This document shows, piece by piece, positions 1 through 7,075 of a DNA stretch of 64,000 nt. Positions within the stretch are counted from its first letter, which is position 1. Each line of letters begins with the position of its first letter. The stretch is from Vibrio atypicus (GTDB taxonomy: Bacteria > Pseudomonadota > Gammaproteobacteria > Enterobacterales > Vibrionaceae). Where the stretch lies: the NCBI RefSeq assembly GCF_009811315.1, contig NZ_BLID01000001.1, forward strand, positions 967,704 to 1,031,703, given 5' to 3'. A program made the translations under genes and the position numbers. The notes beneath the pieces were generated by a model. It saw nothing but the letters and a program-made list of their open reading frames with translations. It had not been told where the DNA came from and searched no databases.

Positions 1-151
1 CAAGGCCACCCTCTGCATCAAGAATGTTACCTTGGTAAGTAACATCCGCATCGTTGTCGAGAATTTGCTTAAATTGACCGTCTTCAATCAAGATTTGTTT
101 TAATCCTTCTTGATTGCGAAGTGTCGCGTTTTTGATCAATAGCGTTGTCAT
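1..151 (-). CDS. codA: cytosine deaminase, N-terminal part (runs off the window)
   Basis: Only about 50 N-terminal residues lie in the window, beginning MTTLLIKNATLRNQEG. They form the small beta-sandwich that opens amidohydrolase-fold cytosine deaminases. The metal-binding residues would be outside the window, so the call rests on this start and on the gene lying 9 bases downstream of a codB-like permease on the same strand. That is the classical codBA order. CodA hydrolyses cytosine to uracil and ammonia in the cytoplasm. Another amidohydrolase is possible but less likely in this context. Confidence 0.75.
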   Translation of the reverse strand, partial: MTTLLIKNATLRNQEGLKQILIEDGQFKQILDNDADVTYQGNILDAEGGL

Positions 152-160
152 GATGCTTCC

Positions 161-1399
161 TTACGCTGCTTGTGACTTCAGCGCTTGTTTGTTTAGTAGT
201 GAGTTAAGTACAACATAGCTTAGTGCGCCGCCTAGTACCGCGTTTAGAGGTACAACACCTGGGATGAATTTACCAGCAGCAACACCAATGGCGACGGCAA
301 TGATACCTGCCCAATTAACCGTTTGGAATTCAGCTTTTTCAAAGCTTTGGTAGCGTTTACGATTTAGTAAAAAGTCTGCAATGATAACTCCGCCAATGGG
401 TGGAATCGCCGTAGAAAGGAAAGTTAGCCAGCCGACGAAGTTATTGTATAGCCATAGTGCGAAGATGGTACCGATAATACCGTTCACGATAGACATTGCG
501 GTGCTTGAGCGACCCGTGATGTTAGAGAAGCCAAGGCCAGATGCGTAAAGCGCGTTTTCGTTGGTTGTCCAGATATTCAAGCCAAGCACGATGATAGCAG
601 GGAGTAGAAGACCTTGTGCAATCATTACGTCAGAGATATCTGCGTGGCCCGTTGCCGCAGCGCCTGCTGCGCCAAAGATAAACATTAAAGAGTTGCCAAT
701 AAAGAACGCCACCATCGTCACCAATACGGCGCTTGCTGGTTTCTTACCAAAGCGAACAAAGTCAGCCGTGAGTGTACCGGCACTGACAAACGAACCTACT
801 ACCATTGCGAGTGCAACTGAGAAGTCCATTGGCGTTTCTGGCTTAATGAGTTGTAGTTGCTCGAAGCCGCCAATACTGTCAACTGCCATCGATACCGAAT
901 AACTACCGAGAATGGCAATCGCGGGAACTGCAATTGCAGAAAGAATCATTAACGCTTTGATGCCGAAGTAAACCGTTGCAGTCATTAGCAGGCCAGAAAC
1001 GATAATAAGTGTGTTGGTATCAATACCTGTCGCTTTCTGGACTGGGATGGCGAACATTGCGACGCCAACACCAAACCAACCTACCTGAGTTCCACCTAAT
1101 AAAGCAGAGGGAAGCCAAGAGCCTTTAGTACCAAAAGAGAAACGAGCAAGAAGGTGAGTAGAGAGACCAGTAGAAGCGCCAATGTAACCGAGGAAGGAGG
1201 TGTAGATACCGAGGATGAGGTTACCAATAAGAACAGCGAAGAGGAAATCATTGAATGAGAGACCAGTACCAAGGGAGCCGCCAGTCCACATACTTGCAGA
1301 GAAGAAAGTGAGCCCTAACATAACCATCGTTAATGAAGCGACGCCTTTCCTTGCCGTTGTCGGCACGGGTCCCAGACTGTAGTTATTGTCCGCAGCCAT
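161..1399 (-). CDS. codB: cytosine permease, NCS1 family
   Basis: A 412-residue inner-membrane protein with about 12 hydrophobic segments, matching the length and N-terminal style (SLGPVPTTARKG followed by a first helix) of CodB-type nucleobase:cation symporters. It imports cytosine for the deaminase encoded just downstream. I chose the ATG at 1399 because a strong GGAGG lies 7 to 11 bases upstream; an in-frame start nine codons earlier has no comparable ribosome site. It forms a two-gene operon with codA. A CRP-type palindrome and a PurR-like core lie upstream. Confidence 0.9.
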   Translation of the reverse strand: MAADNNYSLGPVPTTARKGVASLTMVMLGLTFFSASMWTGGSLGTGLSFNDFLFAVLIGNLILGIYTSFLGYIGASTGLSTHLLARFSFGTKGSWLPSALLGGTQVGWFGVGVAMFAIPVQKATGIDTNTLIIVSGLLMTATVYFGIKALMILSAIAVPAIAILGSYSVSMAVDSIGGFEQLQLIKPETPMDFSVALAMVVGSFVSAGTLTADFVRFGKKPASAVLVTMVAFFIGNSLMFIFGAAGAAATGHADISDVMIAQGLLLPAIIVLGLNIWTTNENALYASGLGFSNITGRSSTAMSIVNGIIGTIFALWLYNNFVGWLTFLSTAIPPIGGVIIADFLLNRKRYQSFEKAEFQTVNWAGIIAVAIGVAAGKFIPGVVPLNAVLGGALSYVVLNSLLNKQALKSQAA

Positions 1400-1464
1400 A
1401 TATAACCTCCGCAAATAGATTGCCAATACAAATTGTGAGTGAATTTCGGGTAAACGGCCGGTAT

Positions 1465-1486
1465 TATGGTGATCTAAATCACGGTG
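1465..1486. promoter_or_regulatory. CRP (cAMP receptor protein) binding site candidate upstream of codB
   Basis: The 14-base core GTGATCTAAATCAC is a near-perfect dyad and closely matches the CRP consensus with its central TGTGA-N6-TCACA. It lies about 66 to 87 bases upstream of the codB start, a distance that fits activation. Binding itself is inferred. Confidence 0.65.
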
Positions 1487-1507
1487 TCAATGATAAAGTT
1501 GTTATTT

Positions 1508-1515
1508 AAACGTTT
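1508..1515. promoter_or_regulatory. PurR-like operator core upstream of codB
   Basis: The palindrome AAACGTTT is the centre of the PurR operator, and codBA is a PurR target in Escherichia coli. The flanking bases match the consensus poorly, so this is a weak candidate. Confidence 0.25.
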
Positions 1516-1519
1516 TACA

Positions 1520-1924
1520 AAAATGATTGTGATTAATATTAATATATTTCAATGGCTTGTGTTTTAACCCTGTTAAGGTTTGTTTTTGTTATTCACTCAT
1601 ATATTGGCGAAAAGCTTGATTTTTTGCCCTTGATAACTCGCTAGGCTAAATACCATCTCATTAATTCCATACTGTAAAAATGAGCCGTGTTCGAATAGGC
1701 CTATTTTATTAGGCAAACGTTACCTTGTGGAAAGGTGCTTATTAAGGGCTATTTGAGTTATGAGCCTAAGCTAGATAACTTGTATTTTTGATGGGTTAGG
1801 TTTCTTTTTAGAGTTAAGCGTAGATAATTCAGGGTTTATTGTGTGGATTTATGCAATAAGTTGGACGCTAATTCTACAGGTAAAGAGTAGTATCTAAGGA
1901 TGAGAATGAGAGGTAGGCAAGAAA
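1520..1924. other. AT-rich intergenic stretch, no gene seen
   Basis: About 400 bases between the codB upstream region and the qrr terminator. I see no open frame with a ribosome site on either strand. A short stretch near 1712-1755 loosely resembles part of a GEMM riboswitch but lacks the conserved core (see rejected items). Confidence 0.5.
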
Positions 1925-1956
1925 AAGAAAAAGCCAACCTCAAGTAGGAGGTTGGC
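1925..1956 (-). terminator. Rho-independent terminator of qrr
   Basis: A nine-base-pair stem with a six-base loop, followed on the minus strand by a U-rich run interrupted by single C residues. It forms the 3' end of the Qrr RNA and would also stop read-through from mgtE. Confidence 0.85.
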
Positions 1957-2030
1957 CGATATAAGTGTGAACAAAATGGTTCACTAACAACGTCAGTTGG
2001 CTAGGTGACCCTCGGCTTAAGAAGGGTCAC
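1925..2030 (-). ncRNA. qrr: Qrr quorum-regulatory small RNA
   Basis: Read on the minus strand, the segment opens with a UGACCC...GGGUCA hairpin and then contains the hallmark Qrr block GCCGAGGGUCACCUAGCC followed by AACUGACGUUGUUAGUGA. This is the region that pairs with luxR/hapR-type and luxO mRNAs. It ends in a strong hairpin (GCCAACCTC, six-base loop, GAGGTTGGC, 1933-1956) followed by a run of U. Total length is about 105 nt, as expected for the family. In vibrios Qrr RNAs are made at low cell density under phosphorylated LuxO and sigma-54 and act with Hfq. Which of the several qrr copies this is cannot be decided here, but it is not next to luxO. Confidence 0.95.
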
Positions 2031-2039
2031 TTTAAGTAT

Positions 2040-2055
2040 TGCAGTATATGTGCCA
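2040..2055 (-). promoter_or_regulatory. sigma-54 promoter of qrr
   Basis: On the minus strand the sequence TGGCACATATACTGCA has the -24 GG and -12 GC dinucleotides at the required ten-base spacing. It lies about 11 bases upstream of the predicted qrr 5' end. Sigma-54 dependence is a defining property of qrr genes. Confidence 0.9.
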
Positions 2056-2115
2056 ACTTTTATAGCGCCTGATTGCCTTATAAATGGTGGAAATCCGCTT
2101 CGTTGCTCTCTGATT

Positions 2116-2142
2116 TTTGCAAAATGAAAATGCAAAACGCAA
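2116..2142 (-). promoter_or_regulatory. LuxO-type enhancer candidate upstream of qrr
   Basis: On the minus strand, TTGCG-TTT-TGCAT (2130-2142) resembles the TTGCA-N3-TGCAA element bound by LuxO, and a further TTTTGCAA lies beside it. They sit about 90 to 112 bases upstream of the predicted start, a normal enhancer distance for sigma-54. The match is imperfect. Confidence 0.5.
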
Positions 2143-2183
2143 ATCTCCATACATTTGCTAATGATATATTTAAAAACAAATCA

Positions 2184-3530
2184 TCACAGCATGACTAAAC
2201 TTGCGGTGCCTAAAAAGGCAAAAAAACCAACCACATCGGTTACCGTGGTTAAAATTACTGAACCAGCAAGTGCAGGATCGAGTTTAAGCTTATCGAGCAT
2301 AATTGGGATAATCACCCCAAAAAGCGCCGCAGTGACAATATTGACGATGATCGCCAGAGCAATGGTCGCACCCAAAATGGTCGATTGAAACCATAACCCT
2401 GCAAGCACACCAATGATCAATGCCCAGAGCAAACCATTAATGGAACCGATGCCGATTTCGTTTTTCAATAATGCCCAGCGGTTACCTGGGGTAATTTGGT
2501 TGAGTGCCATTGCACGGATCATTAGTGTTAATGTTTGGCTACCCGCAATCCCCCCCATCGAGGCGACGATCGGCATCAAAACCGCCAATGCCACCACTTG
2601 AGCGATAACATCTTCAAACATACCAATCGTTACAGAGGCAAGGATGGCTGTCATCAAGTTGATACCAAGCCAAACGCCGCGCTTCTGCGAGCTTTTGACA
2701 ATAGGTGCAAATAGATCATCACCTTCGTCCATACCGGTACCGGCCATGAGTCGAGTTTCGTAGATTTCACGCTGGTTGCTAAGAGCGAATTGCCAATCGA
2801 CCTCACCTACTAACATGTCGTCTTCATCCGTAACAGGTAAAGCAGAGAGGGAGGAGTGTTCTAGCGCTTCGATGCTTTCTGCCAAGCTCAGTTTTGAATT
2901 GAGGGTGACAACGTTTTCAATGGCGAGATTTTTTAAGCGTTCTTTTGGTACAGAGCGGAGCAAGTCAATATAACTGACGATGCCGCGAAACTGTTTGCGC
3001 TTGTTGATCAAATAAATCTGTTGGGGCGCGTCGTAGCTGTAGCGCTCCATTAGAATCTTGGCTTTTTCTACCGAGATATTAAACGGCAGGGTAATCACTT
3101 TACGTTCAGCCCAACGGCCGAGTTCGTCATCTTCGTACTCTTTCGCTTGATCATAAAGTTCCAGCTCATCTTTCTCTATGAGTTGAAGAGCTTCATTGAT
3201 GATCTCTTCAGGCAGGGAGTCTGCCCATTCAATCAGAGAAAGGTTATCAAGTTTGGCTAGCGTGAGTTTTAACTCTGTTTCTGATAGCTCATTGATGATC
3301 GAGTGACGAACTTCCGAACGAGCTTCCGTTAACACATCAATATGAAGCTCAAGAGGTAAACCTCGCCAGAGTTTGACACGTTCATCAATTGGGAAGGCTT
3401 CGAGAATCAAAGCAATAGAGCCTGGTTCTAGGCCCTCTTCGATTTGCTCGTTTAGGATCGAGTTTTGCTGCTCATCTTCGGCTTGGGCGATTTTTTCAAT
3501 CTGATGCGATAAGTCTTGAAATTCGCTCAT
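2184..3530 (-). CDS. mgtE: magnesium transporter MgtE
   Basis: A 448-residue protein with the three-part MgtE layout. An acidic helical N domain covers about residues 20-130. A pair of CBS domains covers about 135-255; in this family they sense cytoplasmic magnesium. A C-terminal five-helix membrane domain begins near residue 285 and contains the pore-lining GGIAGSQTLTL segment. It is a dimeric Mg2+ channel/transporter of the inner membrane. A GGAG precedes the ATG. The stop lies about 150 bases before the qrr 5' end on the same strand. Confidence 0.92.
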   Translation of the reverse strand: MSEFQDLSHQIEKIAQAEDEQQNSILNEQIEEGLEPGSIALILEAFPIDERVKLWRGLPLELHIDVLTEARSEVRHSIINELSETELKLTLAKLDNLSLIEWADSLPEEIINEALQLIEKDELELYDQAKEYEDDELGRWAERKVITLPFNISVEKAKILMERYSYDAPQQIYLINKRKQFRGIVSYIDLLRSVPKERLKNLAIENVVTLNSKLSLAESIEALEHSSLSALPVTDEDDMLVGEVDWQFALSNQREIYETRLMAGTGMDEGDDLFAPIVKSSQKRGVWLGINLMTAILASVTIGMFEDVIAQVVALAVLMPIVASMGGIAGSQTLTLMIRAMALNQITPGNRWALLKNEIGIGSINGLLWALIIGVLAGLWFQSTILGATIALAIIVNIVTAALFGVIIPIMLDKLKLDPALAGSVILTTVTDVVGFFAFLGTASLVML

Positions 3531-3615
3531 CTAAATGCTCCGTAGTGGTACGGTTTTAATTCCTTAAGAGCGTTATATTAGCAGAAAGCCGCAGAGCGAG
3601 AAGGTAAAAAACGTG

Positions 3616-3640
3616 CAAAAAGCCCAGTAAAACTGGGCTC
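3616..3640 (-). terminator. Terminator of the DUF3302/HlyD operon
   Basis: AGCCCAGT and ACTGGGCT (3621-3639) form an eight-base-pair stem with a three-base loop, followed by a U run when read leftward. It lies just past the stop of the HlyD-family gene. Confidence 0.8.
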
Positions 3641-3648
3641 TTAGGGGA

Positions 3649-4872
3649 TTAGATAGAATAGAAAAAGTATAACTGTGACTTCATACGAATGATAATGCCT
3701 CGAATCACGTCCAAAAAGGCCATAAAGCTGATTGGTTTTTCTCCGCTTACCCACGCCAATCCAACGGAGCCAACAGGAATATCGTAACCTTCAGGCTCAT
3801 CAATCTTTAATCGCACGAAGTGGTGTTTATTGTTCAAGTTTTGCCCAGTGGTTTGACGAACTGATTGATCAAGGCCAAGTAAGTTGCTTTGAGATTCCCC
3901 TGTCGCCTCTACAATACCCTCGACTTCTGCCGTGAAGATTTTTCCCGGATACACAGAAGAAGCAAACTCAGCGGCTTGGCCCGGTTTTACATTTCGAATG
4001 GCTTGGTGATTCACTCGCATTAATACGTACTTTTCTTCTGTGTACATCTGCAATCTTGGCATCACCGAAACGCGTTGGCCTTCACGCAGAATAAAATTGG
4101 TCACGAAACCATCTGTTGGCGCGTAGACTTTAGTGCTATCAAGATCCCATTGCGCTTTCGCTAACTGCTCTTGAGATGTCTTCCATTCTGCGAGTTTACT
4201 TTTCATCGCTAATGTCGACTTGCTGATCGCCAGTTTCGCTTTATCAGTATTGACCTGCTTGGTTTTAAGTTGCGACTCAATCGTAGTGATGTTGTGTTTG
4301 GCTTTCGCAACGGCGGTTTCTTGTTTGTCGATGTCGCTATCAGTAATGGTGTTTTTGACGACTCGATTTTGTTCTTTATAGCGCTTTAACATTTTGACTT
4401 GTAGATCGAAATCTACTTTTGCCATCGCCAGTTGGCTTTCAGTAGTTTTAAGATCTTGCGTCATGGATTCATAGGTCGCTTTTGCGATAGCAATATCTTC
4501 TTTCGCCACATCCATCGCGATTTGAGCGGCTTCTTCAGCGACTTTTGCTTGGTTGTATGCGATTTGATACTGAGTCGGATCTATTTCGTAGACCAGCTGA
4601 CCTTTCGTTAATTCTTGATTCGGTTCAATGTATATTGCGTCCACTTTTCCCGTCACGTTAGCTGAATCAGGACGCAACTGGATATGGGGTGATTGAACAA
4701 CCGAGCCTCCTGATAGATCCATCGGCGTAAAGTTGATCAGTCCAACCCAAACAAATAACAGCCAAGATGTACCACCTAAGTAAGCAAAACCTTGAGTAAA
4801 CTTATTCCAGGGCATTCCCACTAAGCGAAGCAGGTAAATGAACAGCGCCCAGACAGCCAATCCTTCTAACAT
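3649..4872 (-). CDS. HlyD-family membrane fusion protein (YibH/YiaV-like)
   Basis: A 407-residue protein with hydrophobic N-terminal segments (about residues 5-20 and 33-50), a lipoyl-like strand block (SANVTGKVDAIYIEPNQ), a long alpha-helical hairpin (about residues 120-255) and a beta-barrel C-terminal part with another lipoyl half (KVYAPTDGFVTNFILREGQ). This is the periplasmic adaptor architecture. Its ATG overlaps the stop of the preceding DUF3302 gene (TAATG), so the two are translationally coupled, as in the yibIH and yiaWV pairs of enterobacteria. No pump or outer-membrane channel gene is adjacent, and the substrate is unknown. Confidence 0.85.
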   Translation of the reverse strand: MLEGLAVWALFIYLLRLVGMPWNKFTQGFAYLGGTSWLLFVWVGLINFTPMDLSGGSVVQSPHIQLRPDSANVTGKVDAIYIEPNQELTKGQLVYEIDPTQYQIAYNQAKVAEEAAQIAMDVAKEDIAIAKATYESMTQDLKTTESQLAMAKVDFDLQVKMLKRYKEQNRVVKNTITDSDIDKQETAVAKAKHNITTIESQLKTKQVNTDKAKLAISKSTLAMKSKLAEWKTSQEQLAKAQWDLDSTKVYAPTDGFVTNFILREGQRVSVMPRLQMYTEEKYVLMRVNHQAIRNVKPGQAAEFASSVYPGKIFTAEVEGIVEATGESQSNLLGLDQSVRQTTGQNLNNKHHFVRLKIDEPEGYDIPVGSVGLAWVSGEKPISFMAFLDVIRGIIIRMKSQLYFFYSI

Positions 4873-5195
4873 TATGCATCCTCCGCTTGGTCATTGTGCT
4901 TTGGTGCATGTCGCCACGTGTCGCGTAAATTGATAATGGCTTTTTCCATGTCTACGAAAGCTAGGATAACCGCGAGCACCCAAACCCAATGCCAGATGAA
5001 GCCTATCCATGTCAGCGCGGTAATGAGCCCAATTTGATGATGATCTTTGCTGTGTGCTTTGTTGATCGGTAATTCGTGGAATTTCCAAAAACCGTAAACG
5101 GCGGCGCCAACGGTCGCAATCAAAACGACGGCAGCAACGACATGTAAGGCGGTATCAGCGCCAGTACCAACAAAAGGTACACTTAGTAGGCTCAT
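4872..5195 (-). CDS. DUF3302 inner-membrane protein (YibI/YiaW-like)
   Basis: A 107-residue protein with two hydrophobic segments (about residues 15-35 and 52-80), the second rich in tryptophan (LTWIGFIWHWVWVLAV). The small size, layout and position directly before an HlyD-type adaptor match the YibI/YiaW family. No biochemical role is established for that family; it probably assembles with the adaptor in the inner membrane. It is the first gene of a two-gene operon. Confidence 0.8.
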   Translation of the reverse strand: MSLLSVPFVGTGADTALHVVAAVVLIATVGAAVYGFWKFHELPINKAHSKDHHQIGLITALTWIGFIWHWVWVLAVILAFVDMEKAIINLRDTWRHAPKHNDQAEDA

Positions 5196-5301
5196 TTAGC
5201 TCTCCAAACTGGGTAAGAGCGCTGATTGTGATCAAGATTTGAATAATTCATTCTTTTGTGACAGATTGAATCGAATTTATTTTGATTTTGATGTGATTGG
5301 T

Positions 5302-6309
5302 ATGAGTGACGTGAGATTTATGCGAGCGCTAGGGATTCGACAGGTTCATAATTTGGCCAAACGTCGATATCAGATTGCCGACAATGCACTGCATATTCCC
5401 GAGAGCGCATTAGAGCACCCAATGACTCTGCTGCCATTATCTGAGATCAACCGATGGTATGAAACTCTGGAATCGCAGTCAGGTAACCCCGACGTCATCT
5501 TAGATATTTGCAAAGAGATCGAACTGGATAAGTTGGGCGCCATATCTCGATGGCTGTTTTCTGGTTACGATCTTGCCTCTACCTTTCGCCGAATCAACCA
5601 TGGCTTAAGTGCGTTACAGTCAGGTGCGTATTTATCTGGGGCTCAAAGTGGTTCGATATTGAAGTGGATCTATCACAACCCTTTTATTGAAGCTCAGTGC
5701 AAAGTGCATGATAGTGCTCGCATAGCGATCTTTATGACTAAAGTACTGCGGACTTATCTTGGTGAAGAATTTGTCCCATTACGTGTCATGCTGTCTGGTT
5801 CGCGAAAAAACGTAGCGAAATATGAAGCGTATTTTGGCTGTGAAGTTGAGTGGAGTCACTCGAAAACAGAGGTGTGGTTTCATTCTCAACTTCGACTTGC
5901 CACCCATCAAAAAAATCGGTTTACTCAGCACCGATTAGCCATGAATTTCTCCGACTTAGATGACTTTTTAAATATGCCTGAACCGGATGATGAAGTGAAA
6001 GTGATCTATGAAGTGATCAACTATAGCTGCCATTATGGGCTACCAACTTTAGAGCGGGTATCAGGTTTATTGGGGTTGTCGACACAGCAATTTCAACGCA
6101 AGTTACACGCGTTTGGCATGAACTTTACTACTGTCATGGGTTATGTGTTGACCAACTCGGCGGCGAACCTTTTTAGTAAAGGTGTATCCGTAGAAGAGGT
6201 GGCGCAGCGGCTAGGGTATCAGAACTGCGCCAGTTTTAATCGAATGTTCAAAAAGCATCGGGGGTTGACACCAAAACAGTATGTCCACCATTTTCAAGAT
6301 GCTTTTTGA
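5302..6309 (+). CDS. AraC-family transcriptional regulator
   Basis: About 335 residues. The N-terminal two thirds resemble the arabinose-binding-like ligand domain of OruR/GadX-type regulators. The C-terminal part has the double helix-turn-helix, with VERVSGLLGLSTQQFQRKL and a final EEVAQRLGYQNCASFNRMF motif near residues 290-310. The ATG at 5302 is chosen because the family normally starts close to this point; an in-frame TTG at 5239 would add 21 residues but has no clear ribosome site. It is transcribed away from the DUF3302/HlyD pair with a short shared upstream region, so it may control that pair. The ligand is unknown. Confidence 0.85.
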   Translation: MSDVRFMRALGIRQVHNLAKRRYQIADNALHIPESALEHPMTLLPLSEINRWYETLESQSGNPDVILDICKEIELDKLGAISRWLFSGYDLASTFRRINHGLSALQSGAYLSGAQSGSILKWIYHNPFIEAQCKVHDSARIAIFMTKVLRTYLGEEFVPLRVMLSGSRKNVAKYEAYFGCEVEWSHSKTEVWFHSQLRLATHQKNRFTQHRLAMNFSDLDDFLNMPEPDDEVKVIYEVINYSCHYGLPTLERVSGLLGLSTQQFQRKLHAFGMNFTTVMGYVLTNSAANLFSKGVSVEEVAQRLGYQNCASFNRMFKKHRGLTPKQYVHHFQDAF

Positions 6310-6321
6310 TATGGTGGGTAG

Positions 6322-6978
6322 TTAGCGGTTATGCCATCGTTCTCCGTAGGCAGAGGTATAGTCGGGTTCAGCCAAGTGCGTTGAAGCTTCGACGGGTTCA
6401 AGTGGCCCCACAACGGTTCGATAAGGAAGAACGCCAGCCCAAACCGGAAGATCTAGATCCGCTTGGTCATCATTGACGCCAAAATTACTGATTTTCACGG
6501 ACGCTTCTGTTAACGGCATTTTCAATAACATGGTGGCACTGAGTTCTTTTTGATTACTCAAGCGGATATGATCTGTGCGCCCCGGAGCGATTTGCTCAAT
6601 AAAATGATTGAGCAATTGGTCTTTCTCGGTGTTGTCTTCTACCGCCTCAAAACGTCCAAATACGACTGCAGAACGATAATGGGCGCTATGGTGAAATGCA
6701 CTTCTCGCAAGAACCCATCCGTCAAACAGTGTGAAAGTGAGACAAGTTTGTTTCCCTTGCTTTAGGCTTCTCATTAATCGGCTATTGTTCGCACCATGGA
6801 TAAACACATCATTGTCGACTCGCCATGCCAACATCGGAATAACAGTCGGGCCACTGTCGCTACTAATGGCGATGTGGGCAATCAGGCTTTCATCGATGAT
6901 CTGATGCAGTTTTTCTTGCTCAATCACCGCTTTGTGCGCTGCTTTTTTTACTTGGGTTCTTTTTGTCGTTGATAGCAT
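6322..6978 (-). CDS. pyridoxamine 5'-phosphate oxidase-like FMN-binding split-barrel protein
   Basis: A 218-residue cytoplasmic protein of the NimA/Pyridox_ox_2 type. It has a split-barrel core (HIAISSDSGPTVIPMLAWR), a nucleotide-binding SRLMRSLKQGK stretch, and a histidine-rich HHSAHYRSAVVFG strand. Members bind FMN, heme or a related cofactor, and many have no assigned substrate. It is divergent from a MocR regulator, an arrangement often seen when MocR controls a vitamin-B6- or FMN-related gene. No member-specific catalytic proof is visible. Confidence 0.8.
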   Translation of the reverse strand: MLSTTKRTQVKKAAHKAVIEQEKLHQIIDESLIAHIAISSDSGPTVIPMLAWRVDNDVFIHGANNSRLMRSLKQGKQTCLTFTLFDGWVLARSAFHHSAHYRSAVVFGRFEAVEDNTEKDQLLNHFIEQIAPGRTDHIRLSNQKELSATMLLKMPLTEASVKISNFGVNDDQADLDLPVWAGVLPYRTVVGPLEPVEASTHLAEPDYTSAYGERWHNR

Positions 6979-7026
6979 GAATCAGCTTCCATTCTTGTCA
7001 TTGCGTGTGATTACAATCTAACCTCA

Positions 7027-7075
7027 AACTGGTACTTTATTTAGAGCCAGTTTTAAACCATGGATGGATCCAGTT
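7027..7075. promoter_or_regulatory. Repeated AACTGG/CCAGTT half-sites between the divergent genes
   Basis: AACTGG at 7027-7032 and CCAGTT at 7047-7052 form an inverted repeat, and a second direct CCAGTT lies at 7070-7075, 23 bases further on. MocR regulators typically bind such direct plus inverted half-site groups in the divergent promoter region. The last copy overlaps the possible start codon at 7064, which favours the ATG at 7076. Confidence 0.5.

Noticed and set aside
1712..1775. Resemblance to a GEMM-I (c-di-GMP) riboswitch: GGCAAAC, GAAAGG and a later GCCTAA on the plus strand
   Set aside because: The conserved GACGCAAAGCC segment is absent and there is no plus-strand gene downstream for it to control.
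6285..6317. Inverted repeat CCACCAT/ATGGTGG at the end of the AraC gene as a terminator
   Set aside because: The loop is long and no T run follows the right arm; it overlaps the coding end.
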